A stretch of 64,000 nucleotides of DNA from JAVJST01 sp040219295. GTDB lineage: Bacteria > Pseudomonadota > Alphaproteobacteria > Rhodospirillales > Casp-alpha2. The notes under the pieces are model-generated. The model saw only the letters and a list, made by a program, of their open reading frames with translations, had not been told where the DNA came from and searched no databases. The stretch is from assembly GCA_040219295.1 (NCBI GenBank), contig JAVJST010000011.1, positions 186,001-250,000 of the forward strand, given 5' to 3'. Within the stretch, counting starts at the first letter, position 1; the number at the start of each line of letters is the position of its first letter. Of this stretch, positions 42,812 through 51,894 are shown piece after piece. The position numbers were made by a program, and so were the translations under genes.

Positions 42812-43780
42812 ATGACCGCTCTGCCCACACCCTTGCCGGTAATCGAGAAGCCGGCCATCGATCCGCGCAAGTTCCGCGATCCGTTCATCACGGCGAAGGG
42901 CGAAACGCGCGCCTCGGTCGGTCTTCGTGCGCTGCGGACGCTGTGGTTTAACACCGGCAGCCTGTGCAACATCACTTGCGTCGGCTGCTACATGGAATCG
43001 AGCCCGAAGAACGACCGGCTCGCCTACATCACGCAAACGGAAGTCGCTGCCTACCTCGACGAGATCGAGGCCGACGAATGGCCGGTCGAGGAGATCGGTT
43101 TCACCGGCGGCGAACCGTTCATGAACCGGGACCTGCCGGCCATCCTCGATGACGTGCTGTCGCGCGGCTTCAGGGCGCTGGTACTGACCAACGCCATGAA
43201 GCCGATGTGGCACAAGCGCGAGGCCCTCAAGACCCTCAATGCGCGCCATGGCGACCGGCTGACGCTGCGGGTCTCCATCGATCACCACACCCAAGCCGGG
43301 CACGAGGCGATCCGTGGCGAGAACACCTGGACGCCGATGATCAAGGGCGTCCGCTGGCTGACGGAGAACGGCTTCGATCTGGCGATTGCCGGGCGGACCC
43401 TGTGGAACGAGCCGGAAGCCGAGGCCCGGGCCGCGTACGCGGCGATGCTGGCCGGGAAAGGCATATCGCTCGATACGGCCGATCCCTCGAGGCTCGTGCT
43501 GTTCCCTGAGATGGACGAGACCCACGACGTGCCGGAAATCACCACGGCCTGCTGGGACATCCTCAGCGTCGACCCGGATACCGTCATGTGCGCGACGTCG
43601 CGCATGGTGATCAAGCGCAAGGGCGCCGACGCACCCGCCGTGGTGCCGTGCACGCTGCTGCCCTACGACGAGAAGTTCGAACTCGGCGAGTCCCTCGCCG
43701 ACGCCGACACCGCGATCCAGCTCAACCACCCCCATTGCGCCAAGTTCTGCGTGCTCGGCGGCGCGTCGTGCAGCGGCTGA
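42812..43780 (+). CDS. Radical SAM protein with C-terminal Cys cluster
   Basis: A 322-residue protein. Cys52, Cys56 and Cys59 in SLCNITCVGCYMES form the CX3CX2C cluster motif. IGFTGGEPFMNRDLPAIL is the SAM-binding GGEP motif, and SIDHHTQAGHEAIRG is a later barrel strand. The C-terminus adds Cys309, Cys313 and Cys320 (HCAKFCVLGGASC) and further Cys in TACWDI and VVPCTL, likely ligands for an auxiliary cluster as in SPASM-type enzymes. AGGAGGAAGGA precedes the ATG. It is followed 10 bp later by an unusual phosphoesterase. No precursor peptide is evident nearby; function unknown. Confidence 0.87.
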   Translation: MTALPTPLPVIEKPAIDPRKFRDPFITAKGETRASVGLRALRTLWFNTGSLCNITCVGCYMESSPKNDRLAYITQTEVAAYLDEIEADEWPVEEIGFTGGEPFMNRDLPAILDDVLSRGFRALVLTNAMKPMWHKREALKTLNARHGDRLTLRVSIDHHTQAGHEAIRGENTWTPMIKGVRWLTENGFDLAIAGRTLWNEPEAEARAAYAAMLAGKGISLDTADPSRLVLFPEMDETHDVPEITTACWDILSVDPDTVMCATSRMVIKRKGADAPAVVPCTLLPYDEKFELGESLADADTAIQLNHPHCAKFCVLGGASCSG

Positions 43781-43790
43781 GTCTGGTTCC

Positions 43791-44657
43791 GTGACCCCGG
43801 TACGCGATCTCGGCACCATCGACCGCCCGCTGTTCGTGTTCGGCGGGCCGTACTCCAACCTGGCCGCGACCGAAGCCGTTCTCGCCATCGCCCGCGAGCG
43901 CGGCTTCGCCGCCTCGCAGGTCGTCTGCACCGGCGACGTCGTCGCCTATTGCGCCCATCCCTCGGAAACGGTGCGGGCGATCCGCAACGCCGGCATTCAC
44001 GTGGTCATGGGCAACTGCGAGGAGTCCGTCGGCTCGGCACTCGACGATTGCGGCTGCGGCTTCGAGGAAGGCAGCGCCTGCGACGTCCTTTCGCGGTCCT
44101 GGTTCGCCTTCACGAACGAACGGATCGGCGAAGACGACCGCGCCTGGATGCGCACCTTGCCCCGCCAGATACGCGCGACCATCGACGGCCGCCGGATCAG
44201 CTTCGTGCACGGTCACACCGACGACATCAGCGGCTGGGTCTTTGCCTCGGCCCCGGCGGCGGAGAAGATGCGGCATCTTGACAGCCTCGGCGCCGATGTC
44301 GTGATCGGCGGCCATTGCGGCCTGCCGTTTCTCGACGATCTCGGCGGCGGACGGCTCTGGCTGAATGCCGGCGTCGTCGGCATGCCGGCGAACGACGGCA
44401 CGCCGCGCGGCTGGTTCGCCATCCTGAAGCCGCAGGCCGACGGCGGCCTCGGCGTCTCCATCGAGGCGTTGTCCTATGACAATGCGGCGGAAATCGCCGC
44501 CATGACCGCTGCCGGTCTGCCCGACGGCTACCGCGACGGACTGGCGAGCGGCCTGTGGCCGAACATGGACGTTCTGCCGCCCGCCGAGCGCCAGGCGCAG
44601 GGGCGCGCCCTCGTACCGGTTCGTCGGCGTTTTTCGCCGCTGACCGCCGCGGCCTGA
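43791..44657 (+). CDS. Metallophosphoesterase-family protein with altered first motif
   Basis: The GTG start at 43791 gives 288 residues. Family motifs VVCTGDVVAYC, VVMGNCEESVG, FVHGHTDD and VIGGHCGLPF are present. The usual first motif DXH is replaced by FGGPYSNLAATEAVL at residues 17-31, which lacks the Asp and His metal ligands. Cys are frequent (DDCGCGFEEGSACD). The start is 10 bp after the radical SAM gene, so the pair is likely one operon and may act on the same molecule. The missing motif makes a classical two-metal mechanism doubtful. Confidence 0.8.
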   Translation: MTPVRDLGTIDRPLFVFGGPYSNLAATEAVLAIARERGFAASQVVCTGDVVAYCAHPSETVRAIRNAGIHVVMGNCEESVGSALDDCGCGFEEGSACDVLSRSWFAFTNERIGEDDRAWMRTLPRQIRATIDGRRISFVHGHTDDISGWVFASAPAAEKMRHLDSLGADVVIGGHCGLPFLDDLGGGRLWLNAGVVGMPANDGTPRGWFAILKPQADGGLGVSIEALSYDNAAEIAAMTAAGLPDGYRDGLASGLWPNMDVLPPAERQAQGRALVPVRRRFSPLTAAA

Positions 44658-44757
44658 TCCTCGTCAAGCAACATTTGCTCTGGACCCACGCGCAATTAGG
44701 GAGTGGAATACGCTGAATTCCGGGTAGCCACAGGCGCAACCCGTTGAAAGGTAAGCA

Positions 44758-45192
44758 ATGTCGGGTCTTGAGACAGATCAGAAGAGCGCGAACGACAATT
44801 GCTATGTCGAAACGACGCGTTCCATCACCGTTATGGTCGAGCCGCAGTTTCTCGCTGAGCAATCGGTTCCGGACGAGAACCACTTCGTCTGGGCCTATCA
44901 CGTGCGGATTGAGAACAACGGCCCCGACACGGTACAGCTACTGACCCGTTACTGGCGGATCATGGACTCGCACGGCGGTGTGCAGGAAGTTCGCGGCGAC
45001 GGCGTCGTCGGCGAGCAGCCCGTTCTCAAGCCGGGCGAGGCCTATGAGTACACGAGCGGCACGCCGCTCGGCACGCCCACCGGCATCATGAGCGGTTCCT
45101 ACCAGATGCAGAACACCCGGGGCGACCTGTTCGAGGCCGTCGTGCCGGCTTTTTCCCTCGACAGTCCGCACCACGCCGCATCCATCCACTGA
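44758..45192 (+). CDS. apaG: ApaG domain protein
   Basis: A 144-residue protein of ApaG length. YVETTRSITVMVEPQFL, VWAYHVRIENNGPDTVQLLTRYWRI and GVVGEQPVLKPGEAYEYTSG are the strands of its fibronectin-type fold, ending in MSGSYQM and PAFSLD. An AAGG-type site precedes the ATG. ApaG is linked to cobalt/magnesium resistance and diadenosine tetraphosphate levels, but its molecular action is not settled. folE follows 60 bp later in the same direction. Confidence 0.94.
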   Translation: MSGLETDQKSANDNCYVETTRSITVMVEPQFLAEQSVPDENHFVWAYHVRIENNGPDTVQLLTRYWRIMDSHGGVQEVRGDGVVGEQPVLKPGEAYEYTSGTPLGTPTGIMSGSYQMQNTRGDLFEAVVPAFSLDSPHHAASIH

Positions 45193-45252
45193 ACAAGCCG
45201 AGTTGCCCCGCCCGACCATGCGGCGCCGGTCGTAGACCGATGGAGAGTTGAA

Positions 45253-45864
45253 GTGCCTGATTCGAGCAACCCGACACCGACCCGTGAGGAAGCGGAGGAA
45301 GCCGTCCGCACGTTGCTGCGGTGGGCCGGCGACGATCCCGAGCGGGAAGGCCTGCGCGACACCCCGAAACGGGTCGTCCGTGCCTACGAGGAGTTCTTCG
45401 CCGGTTACGCGATCGAGCCGCGCGAACTGCTCGAGCGGACCTTCGAGGAGACCGACGGCTACGACGAAATGGTCGTGTTGCGCGACATCCGCTTCGAGTC
45501 CCACTGCGAGCATCATCTCGCGCCGATCATCGGGCGCGCCCACGTCGCCTATCTGCCGCGTCACCGCGTCGTCGGCATCTCGAAGCTGGCGCGGCTGGTC
45601 GAGGCGTACGCCAAGCGCCTGCAGATCCAGGAGAAGATGACGGCGCAGATCGCCAACACCATCGACGAGGTGCTCGAGCCGCTCGGCGCGGCCGTGGTCA
45701 TCGAGGCCGCGCACCAGTGCATGACGACGCGCGGCGTCCACAAGGCGGGCGTCACCATGGTCACCAGCCGGATGACGGGCGGCTTCCGCAAGGACCCGTC
45801 GACCCGTCGTGAGTTCCTCTCGATGATCGGCAGTCCCACGACACTCGGAACGGGCAACGTCTGA
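45253..45864 (+). CDS. folE: GTP cyclohydrolase I
   Basis: The GTG start at 45253, with GGAGAG upstream, gives 203 residues, the normal length. The zinc site is formed by SHCEHHLAPIIG and the Cys of HQCMTTRGVHKAG. SIGRAHVAYLP-like and VGISKLARLVEAYAKRLQIQE segments complete the active-site cleft. It converts GTP to 7,8-dihydroneopterin triphosphate, the first step of folate synthesis. It is followed 9 bp later by trkH. Confidence 0.96.
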   Translation: MPDSSNPTPTREEAEEAVRTLLRWAGDDPEREGLRDTPKRVVRAYEEFFAGYAIEPRELLERTFEETDGYDEMVVLRDIRFESHCEHHLAPIIGRAHVAYLPRHRVVGISKLARLVEAYAKRLQIQEKMTAQIANTIDEVLEPLGAAVVIEAAHQCMTTRGVHKAGVTMVTSRMTGGFRKDPSTRREFLSMIGSPTTLGTGNV

Positions 45865-45873
45865 CGGTCGGCC

Positions 45874-47328
45874 ATGAGCGCCATGGATTTCCGCCCGGTT
45901 TTCCTGATCATCGGCATTCTGGTGTCGACGCTGGCGCTGTTCATGTGCCTGCCGGCGATCGTCGACCTGTTCGCCGGACACAAGGACTGGGAGGTGTTCG
46001 CCCTGTCCGCCGGCGTGACCCTGTTCGTCGGCGTCGCCATGGCGCTGGCCTCGAACACCTCGGGCAAGCAGTTCTCGATCCGCCAAGCGTTCCTGATGAC
46101 CACGCTGTCGTGGATCATGCTGACCGTATTCGCGGCGCTGCCGTTCGCCTACTCCGAACTCGACATGACGTTCACCGACGCCTTCTTCGAGGCCATGTCG
46201 GGCCTCACGACGACGGGCTCGACCGTCATCGTCGGGCTCGACACGGCGCCGCCCGGTATCCTCCTGTGGCGCGCGCTGCTGCAATGGGTCGGCGGCATCG
46301 GGATCATCGTCATGGCCATCGCCATCCTGCCGATGCTGCGAGTCGGCGGTATGCAGCTGTTCCGCATGGAGTCCTCCGAGAAGTCCGAGAAAGCGCTGCC
46401 GCGCGCCGCCCAGGTCGCCAGCGCCATCGGCGTAATCTACCTGCTGCTCACCGGGATCTGGGTGATCGCCTACTGGTTCGCCGGGATGTCCGGGTTCGAC
46501 GCGGTCGCCCACGCCATGACGACGATCGCCACCGGCGGCTTCTCGACCCGCGACGCGTCATTCGGCGCGTTCGACAGTCCGGCGATCCACACCATCGCCA
46601 CCATCGGCATGTTCGTCGGCGCGCTGCCGTTCGTGCTCTACCTCAGGACCATCCAGGGTTCGTGGTCGGCATTGCTTCGGGACAGCCAGGTCCGGTGGTT
46701 CTCCGTCGTCGTGCTGCTGGCGGTTGCCACTGCGACCGCGTGGCTGTGGCTCGACAACGGCCGGTCGTTCCTCGATGCGCTGAGCGCGTCGGCGTTCAAC
46801 GTCATCTCAATCATCACAGGCACGGGCTACGTGAGCGAGGATTACACCCGGTGGGGTGCGTTTTCGATCCCGTTGTTCTTCTTCATCATGTTCATCGGCG
46901 GCTGCGCCGGGTCGACGACCTGCGGCATCAAGGTATTCCGCTTCCAGGTGCTCTACGCTGCGGCGTGGACCCAGATGCGTCACCTGCTTCAGCCGCACGG
47001 GATTTTCGTACCCTACTACAATCACCGGCCGATCGAGGACGACGTCATTGTCTCGGTGCTGAGCTTCTTCTTCGTGTTCGGCGTCTGCTATGCACTGCTG
47101 GCGCTCGGCCTCGGCATGATGGGTCTGAGTTTCCTGGGCGCGATCTCGGGCGCGGCGACGGCGATCTCCAACGTCGGCCCGTCGCTCGGCCCCATCACCG
47201 GGCCATCGGGCACGTTCGACAATATCCCCGATGGCGCCAAGTGGCTGTTGTCGGGCGGCATGCTGCTCGGCCGGCTCGAACTGTTCACCGTTCTGGTGCT
47301 GTTCACCCGGACCTTCTGGCGCGCCTGA
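45874..47328 (+). CDS. TrkH-family potassium uptake protein
   Basis: A 484-residue membrane protein with about ten helices arranged as MPM repeats. Potassium-filter loops include MSGLTTTGSTVIVGL, MTTIATGGFSTRDAS, ITGTGYVSED and ISNVGPSLGPITGP. LQWVGGIGIIVMAIAILPML is the TrkH family segment. It imports potassium with a TrkA-type NAD-binding subunit, which is not encoded in the window. The start is 9 bp after folE, and the 3' end faces the lipoprotein gene 12 bp away. Confidence 0.94.
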   Translation: MSAMDFRPVFLIIGILVSTLALFMCLPAIVDLFAGHKDWEVFALSAGVTLFVGVAMALASNTSGKQFSIRQAFLMTTLSWIMLTVFAALPFAYSELDMTFTDAFFEAMSGLTTTGSTVIVGLDTAPPGILLWRALLQWVGGIGIIVMAIAILPMLRVGGMQLFRMESSEKSEKALPRAAQVASAIGVIYLLLTGIWVIAYWFAGMSGFDAVAHAMTTIATGGFSTRDASFGAFDSPAIHTIATIGMFVGALPFVLYLRTIQGSWSALLRDSQVRWFSVVVLLAVATATAWLWLDNGRSFLDALSASAFNVISIITGTGYVSEDYTRWGAFSIPLFFFIMFIGGCAGSTTCGIKVFRFQVLYAAAWTQMRHLLQPHGIFVPYYNHRPIEDDVIVSVLSFFFVFGVCYALLALGLGMMGLSFLGAISGAATAISNVGPSLGPITGPSGTFDNIPDGAKWLLSGGMLLGRLELFTVLVLFTRTFWRA

Positions 47329-47340
47329 GCCGCCCGGTCC

Positions 47341-47928
47341 TCAGCGAATCCAACCCGGCAGGTGCCGGCGGATATTGGCCTCGAGCGCCCGGTCGAGATT
47401 GGCAGCGGTCTTCGAGATCATTTCGAATATGGCCTGTTCACGATCGTTGAGCGTGGCGCCTTCGGGCACCGTGATCGAGTGACTCGCCGCGGCTTCTGCA
47501 TTGCCCGCCGCGGATGCCGCGGGGTCGTCGATGGTCAGCGTCGCGGCGAGACTGATGTCATAGCGTACCGCCTGCTCGTCCGTGAACCAGTCCTTCAGCG
47601 TCTCGTCAGTTGCCAGGGCCGACGCCGTCATGCGTGCGTCGGTCACCGTGTAGGTTGCAATCCCGGTGCCTTCGCCGGTCGCCACCAGCCGGTCGGCGGC
47701 CCAGCGGCGCACGACCTTCTCCGGCACGACCGGCATTTCGTTCTCGACCCGCGGCAGATCATAGGACGACTTGAAGCTCGAACTCGTGACCACCTGGCCG
47801 ACAGCCAGATGCAGCTTCGGCAGATGGGTGAAGGTAATGTCGGGGAAAGTCTTGGTATCGGGCGCGGTGCAGGCGGAAACGAGAATCGCCAGCACGGCGG
47901 CAATGATCGGTGACTTGGATAGTTTCAT
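47341..47928 (-). CDS. Putative lipoprotein, 195 residues
   Basis: From ATG 47928 the product begins MKLSKSPIIAAVLAILVSAC, a signal peptide with a lipobox VSAC, so Cys20 is probably lipidated. The mature part is beta-rich with an Ala-rich insertion (DDPAASAAGNAEAAAS) and a helical end (REQAIFEMISKTAANLDRALEANIRRHLPGWI). I do not recognise the family. It follows hslO by 37 bp in the same direction. Confidence 0.7.
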   Translation of the reverse strand: MKLSKSPIIAAVLAILVSACTAPDTKTFPDITFTHLPKLHLAVGQVVTSSSFKSSYDLPRVENEMPVVPEKVVRRWAADRLVATGEGTGIATYTVTDARMTASALATDETLKDWFTDEQAVRYDISLAATLTIDDPAASAAGNAEAAASHSITVPEGATLNDREQAIFEMISKTAANLDRALEANIRRHLPGWIR

Positions 47929-47965
47929 GATTGGATGTTCCCTGTTGCCAGGCCCGGCCGGACCG

Positions 47966-48940
47966 TCAGTGCGTGGTTTCGTTGAACAGTGCGTCGAGCG
48001 CGTCCTCATCGTAAACGTAATCCGTCTTGCAGAACTCACAGGTTACCGTAATGACGCCGTCGTCCGCCATCTCATCGAGTTCGCTGCGCCTGAGAGAGCG
48101 CAGCGTCGCGCCAACCCGGTCGTCCGAGCAGCGGCAGACGTTGCTTACGGTATAGGCGGTGTACATGCGGACGCCGTCCTCGTGGAACAGGCGGAACAGC
48201 AGGTCCTGGGGTGCGAGACCGGTGTCGAGAAGCTCCTGGGGCGTCACGCTGCCCATCAGGATGACCGAGCGGCGCCAGTCCTCGTCCTCGAGGTCACGCT
48301 CCGGCGCGTCCTCGCCAAGCGGTGACGCCGACGGCATCCGCTGGATCATCACCACGCCGGCCGACGGGGCGGTATCTCCGCCGGGATCGGCGGCGACGCT
48401 GAGGGCGGTAAGAGTCTGTTCCGACTGGCGGAAGTAATTGTGCGCGCAGTCGACCAGCGACCCGCCGGTAATTTCCGTGATGCCCTGGTGGCGTTCGGTG
48501 TCCGGCCCCTGATCGACGGTAAAGGCGATATGACCTTTGCCCAGCAGGCGCGGCAACGACGGCGCGCTGTCCGTCGCCGCGACCTCGGCGACGCGGTCCG
48601 CATCGTAGCGGGCATAACAGCGGAAATCGCCGTCGCTGCTGACGTCCGCCATCAGCACGCCGATCGGCCCGTCACTGCTGGTTTGCAGGGTGAACATGCC
48701 GTCGTACTTGAGGCCGCTCGCCAGCACCAGAGCGATCGCCACGGTCTCGCCGAGCAGTTGGGCGACCAGCGGCGGATAGTCGTGGGGCGCAAGCGCCTTC
48801 TCGAGTGCCGGGCCGATCCTGACCAGCCGGCCGCGCAGTCCGGCGCGTTCGATCTGGAAAGGCTGCACGAAATCGCCCGGCCAGAGGTCGGCCGCGCTGG
48901 CCTGCATTGTTCCTGGATTGCTGTCCTGCATGCGCTTCAT
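47966..48940 (-). CDS. hslO: Redox-regulated chaperone Hsp33
   Basis: A 324-residue protein with an N-terminal substrate-binding domain (QPFQIERAGLRGRLVRIGP, LAQLLGETVAIALVLASGLKYDG) and the C-terminal redox switch CRCSDDRV...CEFCKTDY, i.e. CXC-Xn-CXXC zinc ligands. Oxidation of these Cys releases zinc and activates the chaperone in the cytoplasm. Its start overlaps the stop of the GNAT gene by 4 bp (ATGA), placing it in the arg operon. Confidence 0.95.
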   Translation of the reverse strand: MKRMQDSNPGTMQASAADLWPGDFVQPFQIERAGLRGRLVRIGPALEKALAPHDYPPLVAQLLGETVAIALVLASGLKYDGMFTLQTSSDGPIGVLMADVSSDGDFRCYARYDADRVAEVAATDSAPSLPRLLGKGHIAFTVDQGPDTERHQGITEITGGSLVDCAHNYFRQSEQTLTALSVAADPGGDTAPSAGVVMIQRMPSASPLGEDAPERDLEDEDWRRSVILMGSVTPQELLDTGLAPQDLLFRLFHEDGVRMYTAYTVSNVCRCSDDRVGATLRSLRRSELDEMADDGVITVTCEFCKTDYVYDEDALDALFNETTH

Positions 48941-49773
48941 CCGTTCTCGCCGGTCCCGAATAGAGACCGGTAGTGGTAGGCGTAGAGATCGCGGAAACCC
49001 AGCCCCTCATAAACCGCGATAGCGCCCGGATTGTTGGTTTCCACCTGCAGATATGCCGTGTCGCAGCCGAATGCCACCGCCCGTCCCATCAACGCAGCGA
49101 CAATAGCCCGACCCATTCCCTGGCGCCGGTGATCGGGCAGGGTGTTCATCGAGAACACCAGGGACCAGCCGTCCGCGTCACCCGCCGCCGACGGCGTCGA
49201 AAACACGCCGACGCCGATCGATGCCACGCGGTCAGCGTTATCGCGAATGCTGGCGTAGGCGACCGACAGACCGCGTGACCGGGCCCGCTCGACCATGGCC
49301 GTCCGGCCATCGGCTTCCGCCACGCTCGGTGCCGTCGCGGCAAACGCGTCGCGCCACGCCGGCGCGGAAACCTCATCCAGGCGGACCTGCCACTTGACCG
49401 CGTCGTCAATCGACGCGGGATCGACGGTCATCACGCGGACGGGTGCCTCGATATCGTAGTCGCGTTCGGCGAGAATCGTATCGAGGATCAGCGGCTCTGA
49501 TGTCGGCGACATCTGGAAGCGCGGCACGGCGCCGTGTTCGTTGTAAAAACCCTCGACACCGAGAATCGCCGTTTCGACCTCGACACCTGACCGCCAGGTG
49601 CGCGCCACGGCGGAATTCGCACGCCGCGACGACGTGTCCGGTGTGCGCCGGACCAGCCAACCGTCAAGCTCGTACTCTTTCGCCGGCGGCCACGCCGACA
49701 TGGCGGCCTTCTCGGCGCGACGAACGTCGGCCAGCGAAAATCCGTCGGCGACCCAAAGTTCACCGGCGTTCAA
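48937..49773 (-). CDS. GNAT-family N-acetyltransferase
   Basis: The start is TTG 49773, which overlaps the argF stop as TTGA. The 278-residue product has its acetyl-CoA-binding GNAT domain in the C-terminal half: VFSMNTLPDHRRQGMGRAIVAALM is motif A and YLQVETNNPGAIAVYEGLGF is motif B. The N-terminal half (AEKAAMSAWPPAKEYELDGWLVRR) is a degenerate second domain. The ATGA overlap with hslO and TTGA overlap with argF imply coupling. The substrate is unknown; arginine pathway intermediates are possible from context. An internal Met at 'MSAWPP' is an alternative start. Confidence 0.85.
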   Translation of the reverse strand: MNAGELWVADGFSLADVRRAEKAAMSAWPPAKEYELDGWLVRRTPDTSSRRANSAVARTWRSGVEVETAILGVEGFYNEHGAVPRFQMSPTSEPLILDTILAERDYDIEAPVRVMTVDPASIDDAVKWQVRLDEVSAPAWRDAFAATAPSVAEADGRTAMVERARSRGLSVAYASIRDNADRVASIGVGVFSTPSAAGDADGWSLVFSMNTLPDHRRQGMGRAIVAALMGRAVAFGCDTAYLQVETNNPGAIAVYEGLGFRDLYAYHYRSLFGTGENG

Positions 49774-50705
49774 GCGCCCATGCTCCAAAGCAGGATGCCT
49801 TTCTGCGCGTGCAACCGGTTCTCGGCCTCGTCCCAGACCACGGAATTGGGACCGTCGATGACGTCGTCGGTGACCTCGTCCCCGCGGTGTGCCGGCAGGC
49901 AATGCATGAACAGCGCATCGGACCGGGCCTTTTTCATGAGGTCGGCGTTGACCTGATAGGGCCGGAACGTGTTGTGAACGTTGCTGCCGTGTGTGTCGTC
50001 ACCCTGGCCCATCGAGATCCAGGTATCGGTCACCACGACGTCCGCACCCTCGACCGCCTGGGCGGGATCGTTGCCAATCTCGACCGTACCGCCCGCGTCG
50101 CGCGTCCACTCGAGGATGGCGTTATCCGGTTCATGACCCTCGGGGCACGCCGCGTTGAGCCGGAACCCGAACCGGGCGGCGGCCTGCATCCAGCTGTGCA
50201 GCACATTGTTGCCGTCGCCGCACCAGGCGACGGTCTTGCCGGCGATGTCGCCCTTATGCTGCTCGACGGTCATCACGTCGGCCATGATCTGGCAGGGATG
50301 GGTACGGTCCGTGAGCCCGTTGACCACCGGCACATTGGCGTAATGCGCCAGCTCGTCGAGCTTGGCCGGGTCGTCGGTGCGGATCATGATTGCGTCGACG
50401 AACCGCGACAGTACACGTGCGGTATCGGCCACCGTCTCGCCGCGCCCGAGCTGAGAGTCCTCGCCGCTGAGCAGGACAGCCTGGCCGCCGAGCTGCTGGA
50501 TCGCGACCTGGAAGGAAACCCGCGTCCGCGTCGAGGGTTTTTCGAAAATCATCGCCAGGGTCTTGCCGGCCAGCGTCGGGCCGGCGTGGCGGCCTTCCTT
50601 CAGTTCGCGTCCGACATCGAGGATATGGCGCAAGGTCCCGGCATCGATCTGATCGAGATCGAGAAAGTGACGCAAGGCGCCGTTCGCTCCGCCGTCGACC
50701 GACAT
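49770..50705 (-). CDS. argF: Ornithine carbamoyltransferase
   Basis: From ATG 50705, 1 bp after the argD stop, 311 residues. FEKPSTRTRVSFQ binds carbamoyl phosphate, HPCQIMADV is the second conserved loop, and the Cys of MHCLPAHRGDEV contributes to ornithine binding. It makes citrulline from ornithine in arginine synthesis. It lies between argD and the GNAT gene in one operon. Confidence 0.97.
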   Translation of the reverse strand: MSVDGGANGALRHFLDLDQIDAGTLRHILDVGRELKEGRHAGPTLAGKTLAMIFEKPSTRTRVSFQVAIQQLGGQAVLLSGEDSQLGRGETVADTARVLSRFVDAIMIRTDDPAKLDELAHYANVPVVNGLTDRTHPCQIMADVMTVEQHKGDIAGKTVAWCGDGNNVLHSWMQAAARFGFRLNAACPEGHEPDNAILEWTRDAGGTVEIGNDPAQAVEGADVVVTDTWISMGQGDDTHGSNVHNTFRPYQVNADLMKKARSDALFMHCLPAHRGDEVTDDVIDGPNSVVWDEAENRLHAQKGILLWSMGA

Positions 50706-50706
50706 C

Positions 50707-51894
50707 TCACGCGGCCTCCGCATGAACTGCTGCAGCGGCCGTTTCGATGATCGACACCGCCTCGTCGACATGGGATTCGTCGATGACCAGCGGCGGGATC
50801 AGGCGCACGACATTGTCGCCGGCCGGAACCGAGAGCATGTGGTGGGCGAAAAGCTGCTTGTTAAGCGCCAGGTTCGTGCCTTCGCCGGCGCACTTGAGGC
50901 CAAGCATCAGCCCCTTGCCCCGGACCTCCTCGATGACCTTCGGATTGGCCGTGGCGACCGCGTCGAGGCGCTCCTTGAGGTAGTTGCCAACCGCGACCAC
51001 GTGGTCGAGAAAACCGTCCTTCAGGATAACGTCGAGCACGGCATTGGCGGCCGACATCGCCAGCGGGTTGCCGCCGAACGTCGAACCGTGGGTTCCCGCC
51101 GTCAGCGCCGACGCGGCCTTCTCGGTGGCGAGACAGGCGCCAACCGGGAATCCGCCGCCCAGCCCCTTGGCGGAGGCCATGATGTCGGGCGAGACGCCCG
51201 ACCATTCGTGGGCGAACAGCTTTCCGGTGCGGCCCATGCCCGACTGCACCTCGTCGAGGATCAGCAACAGACCGAATTCGTCACAGGCCTGGCGCATCGC
51301 CTTGAGGTACGCGGCACTGACCGGTCGAATGCCGCCCTCGCCCTGCACCGGTTCCACCAGGATGGCCGCCGTTTCCGGTGTGATCGCGTCGCGCATCTCG
51401 TTCATGTTATCGAAGGCGACATGATCGAAGCCGTCGACGACCGGACCGAACCCGTCGAGATGCTTCGCCTGTCCACCAGCAGCGATGGTCGCCAGCGTGC
51501 GGCCGTGGAAGGCGCCCGTGCAGCAGATGACCCGGTAGCGCTCCGGGTGACCGTTCTGCGATTGATAACGCCTCGCCATTTTGAACGAGCACTCCAGCGC
51601 CTCGGCGCCCGAATTGGTGAAGAAAACCGAATCGGCAAAGGTGTTCGCGACAAGACGTTCGGCCAGCCGTTTCTGACCCGGAATCTGATAGAGGTTGGAA
51701 ACGTGCCAAAGCTTGCCCGCCTGCTCCGTCAGCGCGGCGACGAGATGGGGATGGCAGTGGCCCAGCGAGTCGACCGCGATACCGGCGGCAAAATCAAGAT
51801 ATCGGTTGCCGGCCTCGTCGAACAGATAGGCGCCTTCGCCGCGCTCGAAGGCGACGTCCAACCGGGCGTAGGTCGGCATCACGGCATCGATCAT
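50707..51894 (-). CDS. argD: Acetylornithine aminotransferase
   Basis: A 395-residue class III PLP enzyme. PTYARLDVAFERGEGAYLFDEAGNRYLDF is the typical ArgD start, LLILDEVQSGMGRTGKLFAHE contains the PLP-contacting Asp, and the Schiff-base Lys is in MASAKGLGGGFPVGACL. It converts N-acetylglutamate semialdehyde to N-acetylornithine. First gene of the argD-argF-GNAT-hslO run. A second ATG at 51879 is also possible. Confidence 0.95.
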   Translation of the reverse strand: MIDAVMPTYARLDVAFERGEGAYLFDEAGNRYLDFAAGIAVDSLGHCHPHLVAALTEQAGKLWHVSNLYQIPGQKRLAERLVANTFADSVFFTNSGAEALECSFKMARRYQSQNGHPERYRVICCTGAFHGRTLATIAAGGQAKHLDGFGPVVDGFDHVAFDNMNEMRDAITPETAAILVEPVQGEGGIRPVSAAYLKAMRQACDEFGLLLILDEVQSGMGRTGKLFAHEWSGVSPDIMASAKGLGGGFPVGACLATEKAASALTAGTHGSTFGGNPLAMSAANAVLDVILKDGFLDHVVAVGNYLKERLDAVATANPKVIEEVRGKGLMLGLKCAGEGTNLALNKQLFAHHMLSVPAGDNVVRLIPPLVIDESHVDEAVSIIETAAAAVHAEAA

